Shown: positions 16,006 to 23,532 of the stretch, piece by piece | Position numbering within the stretch: position 1 is the stretch's first letter | Layout of the letters: each line of letters begins with the position of its first letter | Translations under genes and position numbers: made by a program | The notes under the pieces: generated by a model | Told to the model about the DNA's origin: nothing | Seen by the model: the letters and a program-made list of their open reading frames with translations, nothing else | Database searches by the model: none | Source: Streptomyces sp. NBC_00083 | GTDB lineage: Bacteria; Actinomycetota; Actinomycetes; Streptomycetales; Streptomycetaceae | Reading direction: 5' to 3' | Length of the DNA: 64,000 nucleotides | NCBI RefSeq assembly: GCF_026343295.1 | Contig: NZ_JAPELY010000002.1 | Coordinates: 496,001 to 560,000 of the forward strand

Positions 16006-16085
16006 GCCCGTGTACGGTCATCTGCACGGTTCGGGGGTAGGCGGTGGGGAGACTCAACTGCGGGGACAAGGGAAACGGCGGGAAC

Positions 16086-17585
16086 ATGTCGAGAGTGCCC
16101 AGTTTGCTCGGACGGCTCGGCGCCGGGCTGACGCGGATGGGGGAGCGCCTTGAGGAGCGCCGGGCCGAGGCGGACGCCGACGCCGGGCCCGACCCGGCGA
16201 TCGCCGATCCCGCGCCGCCCGCTCCCACGCCTTCCGGTTCCGTGACGGCCCCCGCGCACACCGGCCCGGTAAAGGGCGCTGCCGCGCACACCGGGCCGGG
16301 CCCGTCCGGCCTCGCCGAGAGCGGCCCCGCGTCCGGCCCGGCGCCCGGCGCCGAGGACGCGCCGTCGGCCGAGCCCGGCTCCCCGGACGAGCAGGCCCCC
16401 GAACACGTACCGCCGCCGCCCTCGTACGCGCCCGCGGTCGCCGCGCGTCCCGATCCGGTCGACGCCGTGCCGTGGAGCATGCGGGTCGCGGCCGCCGTCG
16501 GCTGGCGGCTGCTCGTGCTGGCCGGCTCCCTCTACGTACTGACGCAGATCATCAGCGCGGTCAGCCTGGTGGTCCTCGCGTTCGTCGCGGCGCTCCTGAT
16601 CACCGCGCTGCTCCAGCCGACCGTCGCCCGGCTCAAGCGGATGGGGCTGCCGCGCGGCCTCGCCACCGCCGTCACCGCGATCTCCGGGTTCGTCATCATG
16701 GGCCTCGTCGGCTGGTTCGTGGTGTGGCAGGTGATGGACAACCTCGACGACCTGTCCAGCAAGGTGCGGGCCGGTATCGAGGAGCTCAAGCGCTGGGCGC
16801 TGAACAGCCCGTTCCACGTCACCGAGGACCAGATCAACCAGATCGCCAAGAACCTCAGCGACACCATCGGGGCCAACACCAACGAGATCACCTCGGCCGG
16901 CCTCCAGGGCGTGACCGTCCTCGTCGAGGTGCTCACCGGCATCCTGCTCGCGATGTTCTCGACGCTGTTCCTGCTGTACGACGGCCCGAAGATCTGGCAG
17001 TGGGTCCTCAACCTGGTGCCCGCCGCCGCCCGTCCGGGCGTCGCGGGCGCGGGGCCCAAGGCCTGGCGCACGCTCACCGCCTATGTGCGCGGCACGGTGA
17101 TAGTGGCCCTGATCGACGCGATCTGCATCGGCATCGGCATCTACTTCCTGGGCGTGCCCATGGCGGTGCCGCTGGCCGTGTTCATCTTCCTGTTCGCGTT
17201 CATCCCGCTGGTCGGCGCGGTCGTCTCGGGCGCCCTCGCCGTGGTGGTCGCGCTGGTCACCGACGGGGTGTTCAACGCCCTGATGGTGCTGCTCGTGGTC
17301 CTGGCCGTGCAGCAGATCGAGGGGCACGTCCTGCAGCCGTTCATCCTGGGCCGAGCGGTGCGGGTGCATCCGCTCGCCGTGGTCCTCTCGGTGGCAGCGG
17401 GCGGCCTGGTGGGCGGCATCGGCGGAGCCGTCGTCGCGGTCCCGCTGGTCGCGGTCACCAACACGGTCGTCGGCTACCTGCGCAAGTACGCCCGTGACAA
17501 CGCCCTGCGCAGCGCCCAGGCGGTCGAGGCGGGCCCGCCGCCCGCCGTCCCGCTGCCCGCCGCGTCCGGGGGCGAGCGGGAGTAG
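16086..17585 (+). CDS. AI-2E family (PerM/TqsA-like) membrane protein
   Basis: This 499-residue protein has an N-terminal cytoplasmic Pro/Ala-rich extension (about 1-120). It is followed by the AI-2E transporter family pattern: paired membrane helices, a long amphipathic stretch (DDLSSKVRAGIEELKRWAL), then a helix cluster with FIPLVGAVVSGALAV and VQQIEGHVLQPFILGRAV near the end. The family exports signals or works as sodium/proton antiporters; the substrate here is unknown. ATG 16086 starts MSRVPSLL; an upstream GTG at 16044 is less likely. Confidence 0.82.
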   Translation: MSRVPSLLGRLGAGLTRMGERLEERRAEADADAGPDPAIADPAPPAPTPSGSVTAPAHTGPVKGAAAHTGPGPSGLAESGPASGPAPGAEDAPSAEPGSPDEQAPEHVPPPPSYAPAVAARPDPVDAVPWSMRVAAAVGWRLLVLAGSLYVLTQIISAVSLVVLAFVAALLITALLQPTVARLKRMGLPRGLATAVTAISGFVIMGLVGWFVVWQVMDNLDDLSSKVRAGIEELKRWALNSPFHVTEDQINQIAKNLSDTIGANTNEITSAGLQGVTVLVEVLTGILLAMFSTLFLLYDGPKIWQWVLNLVPAAARPGVAGAGPKAWRTLTAYVRGTVIVALIDAICIGIGIYFLGVPMAVPLAVFIFLFAFIPLVGAVVSGALAVVVALVTDGVFNALMVLLVVLAVQQIEGHVLQPFILGRAVRVHPLAVVLSVAAGGLVGGIGGAVVAVPLVAVTNTVVGYLRKYARDNALRSAQAVEAGPPPAVPLPAASGGERE

Positions 17586-17629
17586 CCGAGCCCCGGGCGC
17601 CGGGGCCGTCCGTCCCGCAAGGACATGCG

Positions 17630-17665
17630 CAAGGGCCCCGCCGGGATCGACCGGCGGGGCCCTTG
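17630..17665. terminator. Bidirectional terminator between the AI-2E gene and ahpD
   Basis: A perfect 15-bp stem (17630-17644 with 17651-17665, CAAGGGCCCCGCCGG) has a 6-base loop between convergent genes. Confidence 0.85.
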
Positions 17666-17684
17666 TGGTGGTGCGGTACGCGGC

Positions 17685-18218
17685 CTACTGGGCCAGCGCG
17701 GCCTCGGAGTCGAGGGTGACGCCCACGGCCTGGACCACCGCGGCGATCTTGAAGGCTTCCTGGATCGTCTCGCGGTCGACACCGGCCTTGCGCAGGACCT
17801 GCTCGTGCGAGTCGAGGCACTGGCCGCAGCCGTTCACCGCGGAGACGGCGAGCGACCACAGCTCGAAGTCGACCTTCTCCACGCCCGGGTTGCCGATGAC
17901 GTTCATCCGCAGACCGGCCCGCAGCGTGCCGTACTCCGGGTCGGAGAGCAGGTGGCGGGTGCGGTAGAAGACGTTGTTCATCGCCATGACGGCGGCGGCG
18001 GCCTTCGCGGCCGTGTACGCCTCGGGCGACAGGTTGGCCTTGGCCTCCGGCTCCAGCTCACGCAGCACGATCGGGCTGCGCGAGGCGATGGCGGTGGCGA
18101 GCACCGTGCCCCACAGCTGCTGGGCCGGGAGCTCGGAGTTGCCGATGACCGAGCCGAGGTTCAGCTTGAGGTCCTTGGCGTAGTCCGGGACCGCGGACTT
18201 CAGCGCGTCGAGGGACAT
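17685..18218 (-). CDS. ahpD: Alkyl hydroperoxide reductase AhpD
   Basis: This 177-residue protein has the AhpD redox centre CGQCLDSHEQVLRKAG, with two Cys and the general-base His. AhpD is an adaptor peroxidase that in actinobacteria passes electrons from a lipoyl partner to AhpC. Length and sequence are typical. It lies 3 bases after the ahpC stop on the same strand, so the two form the standard ahpCD operon, read away from oxyR. A shared hairpin terminator follows. Confidence 0.95.
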   Translation of the reverse strand: MSLDALKSAVPDYAKDLKLNLGSVIGNSELPAQQLWGTVLATAIASRSPIVLRELEPEAKANLSPEAYTAAKAAAAVMAMNNVFYRTRHLLSDPEYGTLRAGLRMNVIGNPGVEKVDFELWSLAVSAVNGCGQCLDSHEQVLRKAGVDRETIQEAFKIAAVVQAVGVTLDSEAALAQ

Positions 18219-18221
18219 GGG

Positions 18222-18776
18222 TCACTCACCGGCCAGGAGGGCGACCGGGTCGAGGGTGGTCTCGCCCTTGGTCCAGTTGCACGGGCACAGCTCGTCGGTC
18301 TGCAGGGCGTCGAGGACCCGCAGGACCTCCTTGGGGTTACGGCCCACGGAACCGGCGGTCACCATCGTGAACTGGATCTCGTTGTTCGGGTCGACGATGA
18401 AGACGGCGCGCTGCGCGAAGCCGTCCTCGCCCTCGATGCCGAGGTCGCGCATGAGCTCGTGCTTCGAGTCGGCGAGCATCGGGAAGGGCAGGTCGGTCAG
18501 GTCCGGGTGGTCCTTGCGCCAGGCGTGGTGCACGAACTCGGAGTCACCGGAGAAGCCGAGGACCTGGGCGTCGCGGTCGGCGAACTCGTCGTTCAGCTTG
18601 CCGAACGCGGCGATCTCGGTCGGGCAGACGAAGGTGAAGTCCTTGGGCCACGCGAAGACCACACGCCACTTGCCCTCGTAGGTCTTGTGGTCGATCTGCT
18701 GGAACTCGTTGCCGCTCTCCAGCGACACGCAGGCAGTCAGGTCGTACGTGGGGAACTGGTCACCAACAGTGAGCAC
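18222..18776 (-). CDS. ahpC: Peroxiredoxin AhpC
   Basis: This 184-residue typical 2-Cys peroxiredoxin has the peroxidatic Cys in DFTFVCPTEIAAF and the resolving Cys in DELCPCNW. It reduces hydrogen peroxide, alkyl peroxides and peroxynitrite in the cytoplasm, recycled by AhpD. The GTG at 18776 (MLTVGDQFPTYDL) is chosen because AAGGAG stands 5 bases upstream; a TTG at 18791 would place that site inside the gene. The upstream region is shared with divergent oxyR, whose product activates ahpC in streptomycetes (established for S. coelicolor). Confidence 0.95.
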   Translation of the reverse strand: MLTVGDQFPTYDLTACVSLESGNEFQQIDHKTYEGKWRVVFAWPKDFTFVCPTEIAAFGKLNDEFADRDAQVLGFSGDSEFVHHAWRKDHPDLTDLPFPMLADSKHELMRDLGIEGEDGFAQRAVFIVDPNNEIQFTMVTAGSVGRNPKEVLRVLDALQTDELCPCNWTKGETTLDPVALLAGE

Positions 18777-18781
18777 GCGCT

Positions 18782-18787
18782 CTCCTT
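18782..18787 (-). promoter_or_regulatory. Ribosome binding site fixing the ahpC start
   Basis: AAGGAG on the minus strand sits 5 bases before the GTG at 18776. Confidence 0.7.
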
Positions 18788-18801
18788 GCAAAACGAGGAA
18801 G

Positions 18802-18822
18802 CCCGAATCGAGCGGATTCGGG
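18802..18822. promoter_or_regulatory. 8-bp inverted repeat in the ahpC leader
   Basis: CCCGAATC (18802-18809) and GATTCGGG (18815-18822) flank 5 bases. The repeat lies in the untranslated leader of ahpC within the 145-base ahpC-oxyR gap. It could be a leader hairpin or an operator; the OxyR contact region itself, probably nearer 18835-18900, could not be defined by eye. Confidence 0.4.
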
Positions 18823-18907
18823 AAGTTTCCTGTGGGGTTGGACGGATTACCGATCCTGGCACAGCCGCCATTGATCAGGGAAATAGCTAGACTGGGTCAC
18901 CGTGATC

Positions 18908-18912
18908 GGAGG
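18908..18912 (+). promoter_or_regulatory. Ribosome binding site of oxyR
   Basis: GGAGG ends 9 bases before GTG 18922, which favours that start over ATG 18928. Confidence 0.6.
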
Positions 18913-18921
18913 TGCCTATCA

Positions 18922-19866
18922 GTGGCCATGAGTAATAGGGGCAAGCAGCCCAGCCTGGCGCAGCTGCGCGCGTTCGCGGCCGTCGCGGAGCATCTGCACT
19001 TCCGCGATGCCGCCGCCGCGATCGGCATGAGCCAGCCCGCGCTGTCCGGCGCGGTCTCGGCCCTTGAGGAGGCGCTCGGGGTGCAGCTCCTGGAGCGTAC
19101 GACCCGCAAGGTGCTGCTCTCGCCGGCGGGGGAGCGGCTCGCGGTGCGGGCCAAGGCGGTGCTCGACGCGGTCGGCGAGCTGATGGAGGAGGCCGAGGCG
19201 GTACGGGCGCCGTTCACCGGGGTGCTCAGGCTCGGCGTGATCCCCACCGTCGCGCCCTATCTGCTCCCCGCCGTGCTGCGGCTCGTCCACGAGCGCTACC
19301 CGGAGCTCGACCTCCAGGTCCATGAGGAGCAGACGTCGTCGCTGCTCGAAGGGCTCGCCGCGGGGCGGCTCGACCTGCTGCTGCTCGCCGTACCGCTCGG
19401 GGTGCCCGGGGTCACCGAACTCCCGCTGTTCGACGAGGACTTCGTGCTGGTCACGCCGCAGGACCACTGGCTCGGCGGGCGCAGCGGCATCCCCCGTGAG
19501 GCGCTGCGCGAGCTGCATCTGCTGCTGCTCGACGAGGGGCACTGCCTGCGCGACCAGGCGCTCGACATATGCCGGGAGGCCGGGCGGACCGAAGGGGCGC
19601 CGGTGACGACGACCGCGGCCGGCCTCTCCACGCTGGTGCAGCTCGTGGCCGGCGGGCTCGGGGTGACGCTGCTGCCCCGGACGGCGGTCGAGATCGAGAC
19701 GGGCCGCAACGACCGTCTCGTCACCGGGTACTTCGCAGAACCGGCGCCCTCGCGCACGATCGCCCTGGCGATGCGGGCGGGTGCCGCGCGCCAGGGCGAG
19801 TTCGAGGAGTTCGCCGCCGCCCTGCGCGGGGCGCTGCGCGACCTTCCGGTACGGGTCTCCACGTAA
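18922..19866 (+). CDS. oxyR: Hydrogen peroxide sensor OxyR (LysR family)
   Basis: This 314-residue LysR-type regulator has an N-terminal winged helix (LRAFAAVAEHLHFRDAAAAI, GMSQPALSGAVSALEEALG). Its substrate-binding fold carries the OxyR redox pair in GHCLRDQALDIC: the two Cys are nine residues apart, exactly the C199-C208 spacing of E. coli OxyR, with the conserved HCLRDQA around the first. Peroxide forms a disulphide and switches the protein to activation. It is divergent from ahpC-ahpD, its expected target. A 17-bp terminator hairpin follows. Confidence 0.94.
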   Translation: MAMSNRGKQPSLAQLRAFAAVAEHLHFRDAAAAIGMSQPALSGAVSALEEALGVQLLERTTRKVLLSPAGERLAVRAKAVLDAVGELMEEAEAVRAPFTGVLRLGVIPTVAPYLLPAVLRLVHERYPELDLQVHEEQTSSLLEGLAAGRLDLLLLAVPLGVPGVTELPLFDEDFVLVTPQDHWLGGRSGIPREALRELHLLLLDEGHCLRDQALDICREAGRTEGAPVTTTAAGLSTLVQLVAGGLGVTLLPRTAVEIETGRNDRLVTGYFAEPAPSRTIALAMRAGAARQGEFEEFAAALRGALRDLPVRVST

Positions 19867-19872
19867 CGCGGT

Positions 19873-19911
19873 GCGCCCGAACTCCCCTGCGTCACAGGGG
19901 AGTTCGGGCGC
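19873..19911. terminator. Bidirectional terminator between oxyR and the permease operon
   Basis: A perfect 17-bp stem (19873-19889 with 19895-19911) with loop CGTCA separates convergent genes. Confidence 0.88.
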
Positions 19912-19917
19912 GACCGG

Positions 19918-22251
19918 CTACTCCGTCCGCAGCCCCTCCGGGCGCATCAGGCGCCACAGCGGGGGCAGGGACAGAGCCGTCACGAGCAGGACCACGCCCG
20001 CGCCGATGCCCACCATCGACACCGCCGGGACCCAGTCGACGGCGACCGGGCGGCCCACCATCCGCAGCAGCACCGAGCCGAGCCCGAGGCCCACCGCCGC
20101 CGCGAGCGCCAGGCCGAGGGCCACCGGCACCGTGGTCTGCCACAGGACCGAGTAACTCAGCGTGGAGCGCCGTGTGCCGAAGGCGACCAGGGCGGAGAGC
20201 AGTTTCTTGCGTTCGCGCAGCTGCTCCAGCATCGACACCAGCAGGCTCGCCCCGATCAGCATCAGGACCGCCGCGGCCCCGATGTAGAGGCCCTGGCGCA
20301 CGCCCGCGAACCGGGCGTTGGTCTGGGTGCCGGTCAGGGAGCGCGCCGGGCTGAGCGGGTCGGCCTTGGCGGCCAGGGTCAGTACCCGCTCCTTGGCGAG
20401 GGCGTCGCCGGGCGTGGTGGAGACGAACACCGTGGAGTGGACCGGGAGCTTCGCGCCGGGCGGCAGCGCACCCGGGGTGACCAGGATGCCGGGGCGGCGC
20501 TGGCCTGCCGGGTCGGGGCGGGCCACGGCCTTGCCGGTCGTCGCCGGAACGGTCCAGCGGACCTCCGCGCCCTTGGCGGCGGAGCCGCCGTTGGTCGGGT
20601 CGAGGTAGAGCGTGCCGCCCGGGGTGGGCAGCCCCTCGGGCTGCCAGTCGCCGCCGGTCACGATGAACGCGTCGCCGTCCTTGCACGAGGGCAGGGTGGC
20701 GGCCTGGCGGAGGTCCGCGCAGGTGCCGACCGTGACCGGGGTGTAGTGCTGGGGCTCCTTGGCCGTGTCGCCGCCGTCGAGCGAGCCGAGCACCACCGCG
20801 GCGCTCACGCCTTCGGTGCCCTTCAGCGCGGCGATCTCGCGGGCCTGCGCGTCGGGAGAGGCGCCACCGAGCGGAACCATCACCTGCGCCCGGCTGGTGT
20901 CCTCGCCGTTCGCCTTCACGTAGTCGCCCTCGACCGCGCCGAACAGCATCTGCAGGGCGATCGCTCCGGCCACCGCCACCGCGATGCCGTTCACCATGCG
21001 GGCGGCCGAGCCGGACGTCAACTGAAGCCTGCGCATGGCGAGTTGCCAGCCGACCGGGCCGCCGCCGAGCCTGCCCACGACCGCCTCCACCAGCCAGGGC
21101 AGCAGCGCGGTCACGCCGATGAGCAGCAGCACGGTGCCGCTGATCACCTGGGCCTGGTTGAACATGCCGTGGTCGCGGCCCCGGCCCATCATCGGCAGCA
21201 GCAGCCCCGCGCCGGCGAGCGGCGGCAGCACCCGCCACCACATGCGGCGCCTGCGCGGCGCCGAGGTGCGGACGACGCCGAGGGGCTCCACCACCACCGA
21301 GCGCATCGCGAACAGGGTCACCGCGACCGCCGACGCCGGCACCGCGAGCGCCACGACCACCGCGAGCAGCGGACTCGGGTCGATGTCGGAGGGGAAGACG
21401 TTGAGCCCCGCCACCGACACGTCGCCCACGTACTGGCGGCCGATCAGGAAGAACACGGCGCCGACGACGACGCCGACCGCGGCGCCGGCCAGTGCCTCGC
21501 CCGCCGCCATCCAGCGGGTCATGCGGCGGTCGGCGCCCGCCAGGCGCAGCGCCGCGAGCCGGCGGTCGCGCCGGTCGCCGCCGAAGCGCACGGCGGCCGC
21601 GATGAACACGCCGACGGGCATCAGCAGCACCACGAAGATGATGACGATGAGCAGCGCCAGGATCGGATCGAGCTTCTCCTGCACGGCGTGGACGAACGCC
21701 TTGACCCGCTGCACATCGCCGCCGCCGTCGTTCGCCGCGCTCTTGCGCTGCGCGAGGGTGTCGCTGCCCGCGTAGTAGGCGAGTTCGTGCGGGCCCATCA
21801 GGCCCTGGTCGGCGATGGTCGCGGTGATCCGGTACGGGATGCGCTCGCGCAGCAGCGCGCCGTCGGGGGAGGCGAGCAGGTCGCGCAGGGCGGGCGAGGC
21901 GACCATGGTGCCGGGGGCCGGAAGCTTCGCGACGCCGGGCGGCACCGGCGCCTGCGGGCCCTCCGCCTGGACCAGCCGGCCCCGTACGTCGGCGCCCTTG
22001 TACTGGGTGTCGGCGCGCCCGAGCAGGAGGGTGTCCTTGGCGGGTCCGCCGTCGATCGAGGCCCCGTAGTCGTTGCGGGCGTTGTCGCGGTTCTGCCGGG
22101 CGGTCAGCGCGCCGGGCAGCGCGGTGGTGCCGAGCAGCAGGGCGACGCCCAGGCCCACGCCGACCGCGGTGAGCAGGGTGCGCGTCCAGCCCTCGCGGCC
22201 GCCCGCCAGGGCGAACCGGGCGCCGAAGGCGAGATCGCGGAACAGGCTCAT
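19918..22251 (-). CDS. FtsX-type ABC transporter permease (paralogue 1)
   Basis: This 777-residue protein has an N-terminal membrane helix (TLLTAVGVGLGVALLLG), a large extracytoplasmic region, a first FtsX helix bundle near 215-330 (LALLIVIIFVVLLMPVG, RRDRRLAALRLAGADRR), a second extracytoplasmic region and a second FtsX unit at the C-terminus (RERKKLLSALVAFGTRRSTL), ending RPEGLRTE. This MacB/LolCDE-like layout usually serves lipoprotein/peptide extrusion or mechanotransmission rather than import. Its ATG overlaps the stop of the ATPase gene by 4 bases. It is clearly related along its length to the permease at 23533-25911. Confidence 0.88.
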   Translation of the reverse strand: MSLFRDLAFGARFALAGGREGWTRTLLTAVGVGLGVALLLGTTALPGALTARQNRDNARNDYGASIDGGPAKDTLLLGRADTQYKGADVRGRLVQAEGPQAPVPPGVAKLPAPGTMVASPALRDLLASPDGALLRERIPYRITATIADQGLMGPHELAYYAGSDTLAQRKSAANDGGGDVQRVKAFVHAVQEKLDPILALLIVIIFVVLLMPVGVFIAAAVRFGGDRRDRRLAALRLAGADRRMTRWMAAGEALAGAAVGVVVGAVFFLIGRQYVGDVSVAGLNVFPSDIDPSPLLAVVVALAVPASAVAVTLFAMRSVVVEPLGVVRTSAPRRRRMWWRVLPPLAGAGLLLPMMGRGRDHGMFNQAQVISGTVLLLIGVTALLPWLVEAVVGRLGGGPVGWQLAMRRLQLTSGSAARMVNGIAVAVAGAIALQMLFGAVEGDYVKANGEDTSRAQVMVPLGGASPDAQAREIAALKGTEGVSAAVVLGSLDGGDTAKEPQHYTPVTVGTCADLRQAATLPSCKDGDAFIVTGGDWQPEGLPTPGGTLYLDPTNGGSAAKGAEVRWTVPATTGKAVARPDPAGQRRPGILVTPGALPPGAKLPVHSTVFVSTTPGDALAKERVLTLAAKADPLSPARSLTGTQTNARFAGVRQGLYIGAAAVLMLIGASLLVSMLEQLRERKKLLSALVAFGTRRSTLSYSVLWQTTVPVALGLALAAAVGLGLGSVLLRMVGRPVAVDWVPAVSMVGIGAGVVLLVTALSLPPLWRLMRPEGLRTE

Positions 22252-22940
22252 ACCGCGTGCTCCAGCATCATGTCGCGGGACTTTCCGTCGCGTACGACGA
22301 TCTCGCGGTCCGAGTAGGCCGCGACCCGCGCCTCGTGGGTGACCAGGACGACCGCCGCGTTGGTGGAGCGGGCCGCCTCGGTGAGCAACTGCATGACGCG
22401 CTCGCCGTTGAGGGAGTCGAGCGCGCCGGTCGGCTCGTCGGCGAAGACGACACGGGGCTGGGTGACGAGCGAGCGGGCCACGGCCACCCGCTGGCCCTGG
22501 CCGCCGGAGACCTCGCCGGGCCGCTTGTTCCCGAGGTCGGCGACCTCCAGGCGCTCCATCCACTCCAGGGACCTGCGCTCGGCCTCCCTGCGCTTGACGC
22601 CGGTCAGCCGCAGCGGCAGCGCCACGTTCTCCACGCACGTCAACTCGGGTACCAGCTGACCGAATTGGAAGACGAAGCCGAACTCGGTGCGGCGCAGGGC
22701 GCTGCGCTCGGCGTCCGGCATCGCGGACAGCTCGCGGCCGTCGTACGTGATGGTGCCCGAGTCCGGGGTGACGATCCCGGCGAGGCAGTGCAGCAGGGTC
22801 GACTTGCCGGAGCCGGAGGGGCCCATCACCGCGACGACCTCGCCGGGGTGGATGGAGAACCCGGCGCCGTCGAGGGCCGGGGTCGGGCCGTAGGCCTTGT
22901 GCAGGTCCTTGGCGACGAGCAGGGAGCCGGCGGGCGTCAT
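22248..22940 (-). CDS. ABC transporter ATP-binding protein (MacB/LolD type)
   Basis: This 230-residue ATPase has Walker A GPSGSGKST, Q-loop FQFGQLVPELT, signature SGGQGQRVAVARSLV (the canonical second Q retained), Walker B VVFADEPTGALDS and H-loop VTHEARVA. The GALDS D-loop is typical of the LolD/MacB/FtsE group that partners FtsX-type permeases. It is the only ATPase in the operon and probably serves both permeases. The start (ATG 22940) overlaps the PadR stop and its stop overlaps the permease start, each by 4 bases. Confidence 0.92.
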   Translation of the reverse strand: MTPAGSLLVAKDLHKAYGPTPALDGAGFSIHPGEVVAVMGPSGSGKSTLLHCLAGIVTPDSGTITYDGRELSAMPDAERSALRRTEFGFVFQFGQLVPELTCVENVALPLRLTGVKRREAERRSLEWMERLEVADLGNKRPGEVSGGQGQRVAVARSLVTQPRVVFADEPTGALDSLNGERVMQLLTEAARSTNAAVVLVTHEARVAAYSDREIVVRDGKSRDMMLEHAV

Positions 22941-23461
22941 GTGCGTACCTCCGTGGCGAGCTGGACGAGGCGCGCGGCGGTCAGTTCGAGCCACCGCAGA
23001 TCGGCCTCCAGGTGGAACAGGGCGTGATCGCAGATCAGTTGGTCGGTGAGGTCGCCGTGGCGCTTGCGGTCGGTGAGGACGCGCATCAGGCGCAGGTGTT
23101 CGGCGCGCTGGGTGTCCAGGACGTCGCCCGCGTCGCGGCCGGTCAGCAGGGCGAGGACGACCTTGGTGTAGAGGGTCGACTGGAGGTAGGGCTCGGGCTT
23201 CTCGGGCTGCCTGATCCACGTCTCGACGTCGGTGACGCCGGCCTCGGTGATGGCGTACCGCTTGCGCTCGGGGCCGCCGCCGGCCTCCACGCCGTCGACC
23301 TCGACGAGGCCGTTCTTCAGGAGCCGGGACATCGTCGAGTAGACCTGCCCGTAGTGCAGCGGGCGGTCGTGCCCGAACTTCTCGTCGAAGGCGCGCTTCA
23401 GGTCGTACCCGTGGCGCGGGCCCGACTCAAGGAGCCCGAGGAGGGTGTGGCCGATGGACAT
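22937..23461 (-). CDS. PadR-family transcriptional regulator
   Basis: This 174-residue protein has the PadR winged helix (HTLLGLLESGPRHGYDLKRA, GQVYSTMSRLLKNGLVEV, a basic wing RKRYAITEAG) and a C-terminal helical region, as in subfamily-2 PadR proteins (LRLMRVLTDRKRHGDLTDQL). The ATG at 23461 follows GAAGGAAGGAACG; a start at 23482 is less likely. It sits inside the permease-ATPase operon with ATGA overlap, so it most likely represses that operon and responds to a ligand the transporter handles (inference). Candidate operators are the TATAC repeats before the first permease gene. Confidence 0.9.
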   Translation of the reverse strand: MSIGHTLLGLLESGPRHGYDLKRAFDEKFGHDRPLHYGQVYSTMSRLLKNGLVEVDGVEAGGGPERKRYAITEAGVTDVETWIRQPEKPEPYLQSTLYTKVVLALLTGRDAGDVLDTQRAEHLRLMRVLTDRKRHGDLTDQLICDHALFHLEADLRWLELTAARLVQLATEVRT

Positions 23462-23532
23462 GGGGCGTTCCTTCCTTCTCAACTACCGCGATGCGTAAGG
23501 GGAATGGGACTGTCGGACGGGAGTGCCGGTGG

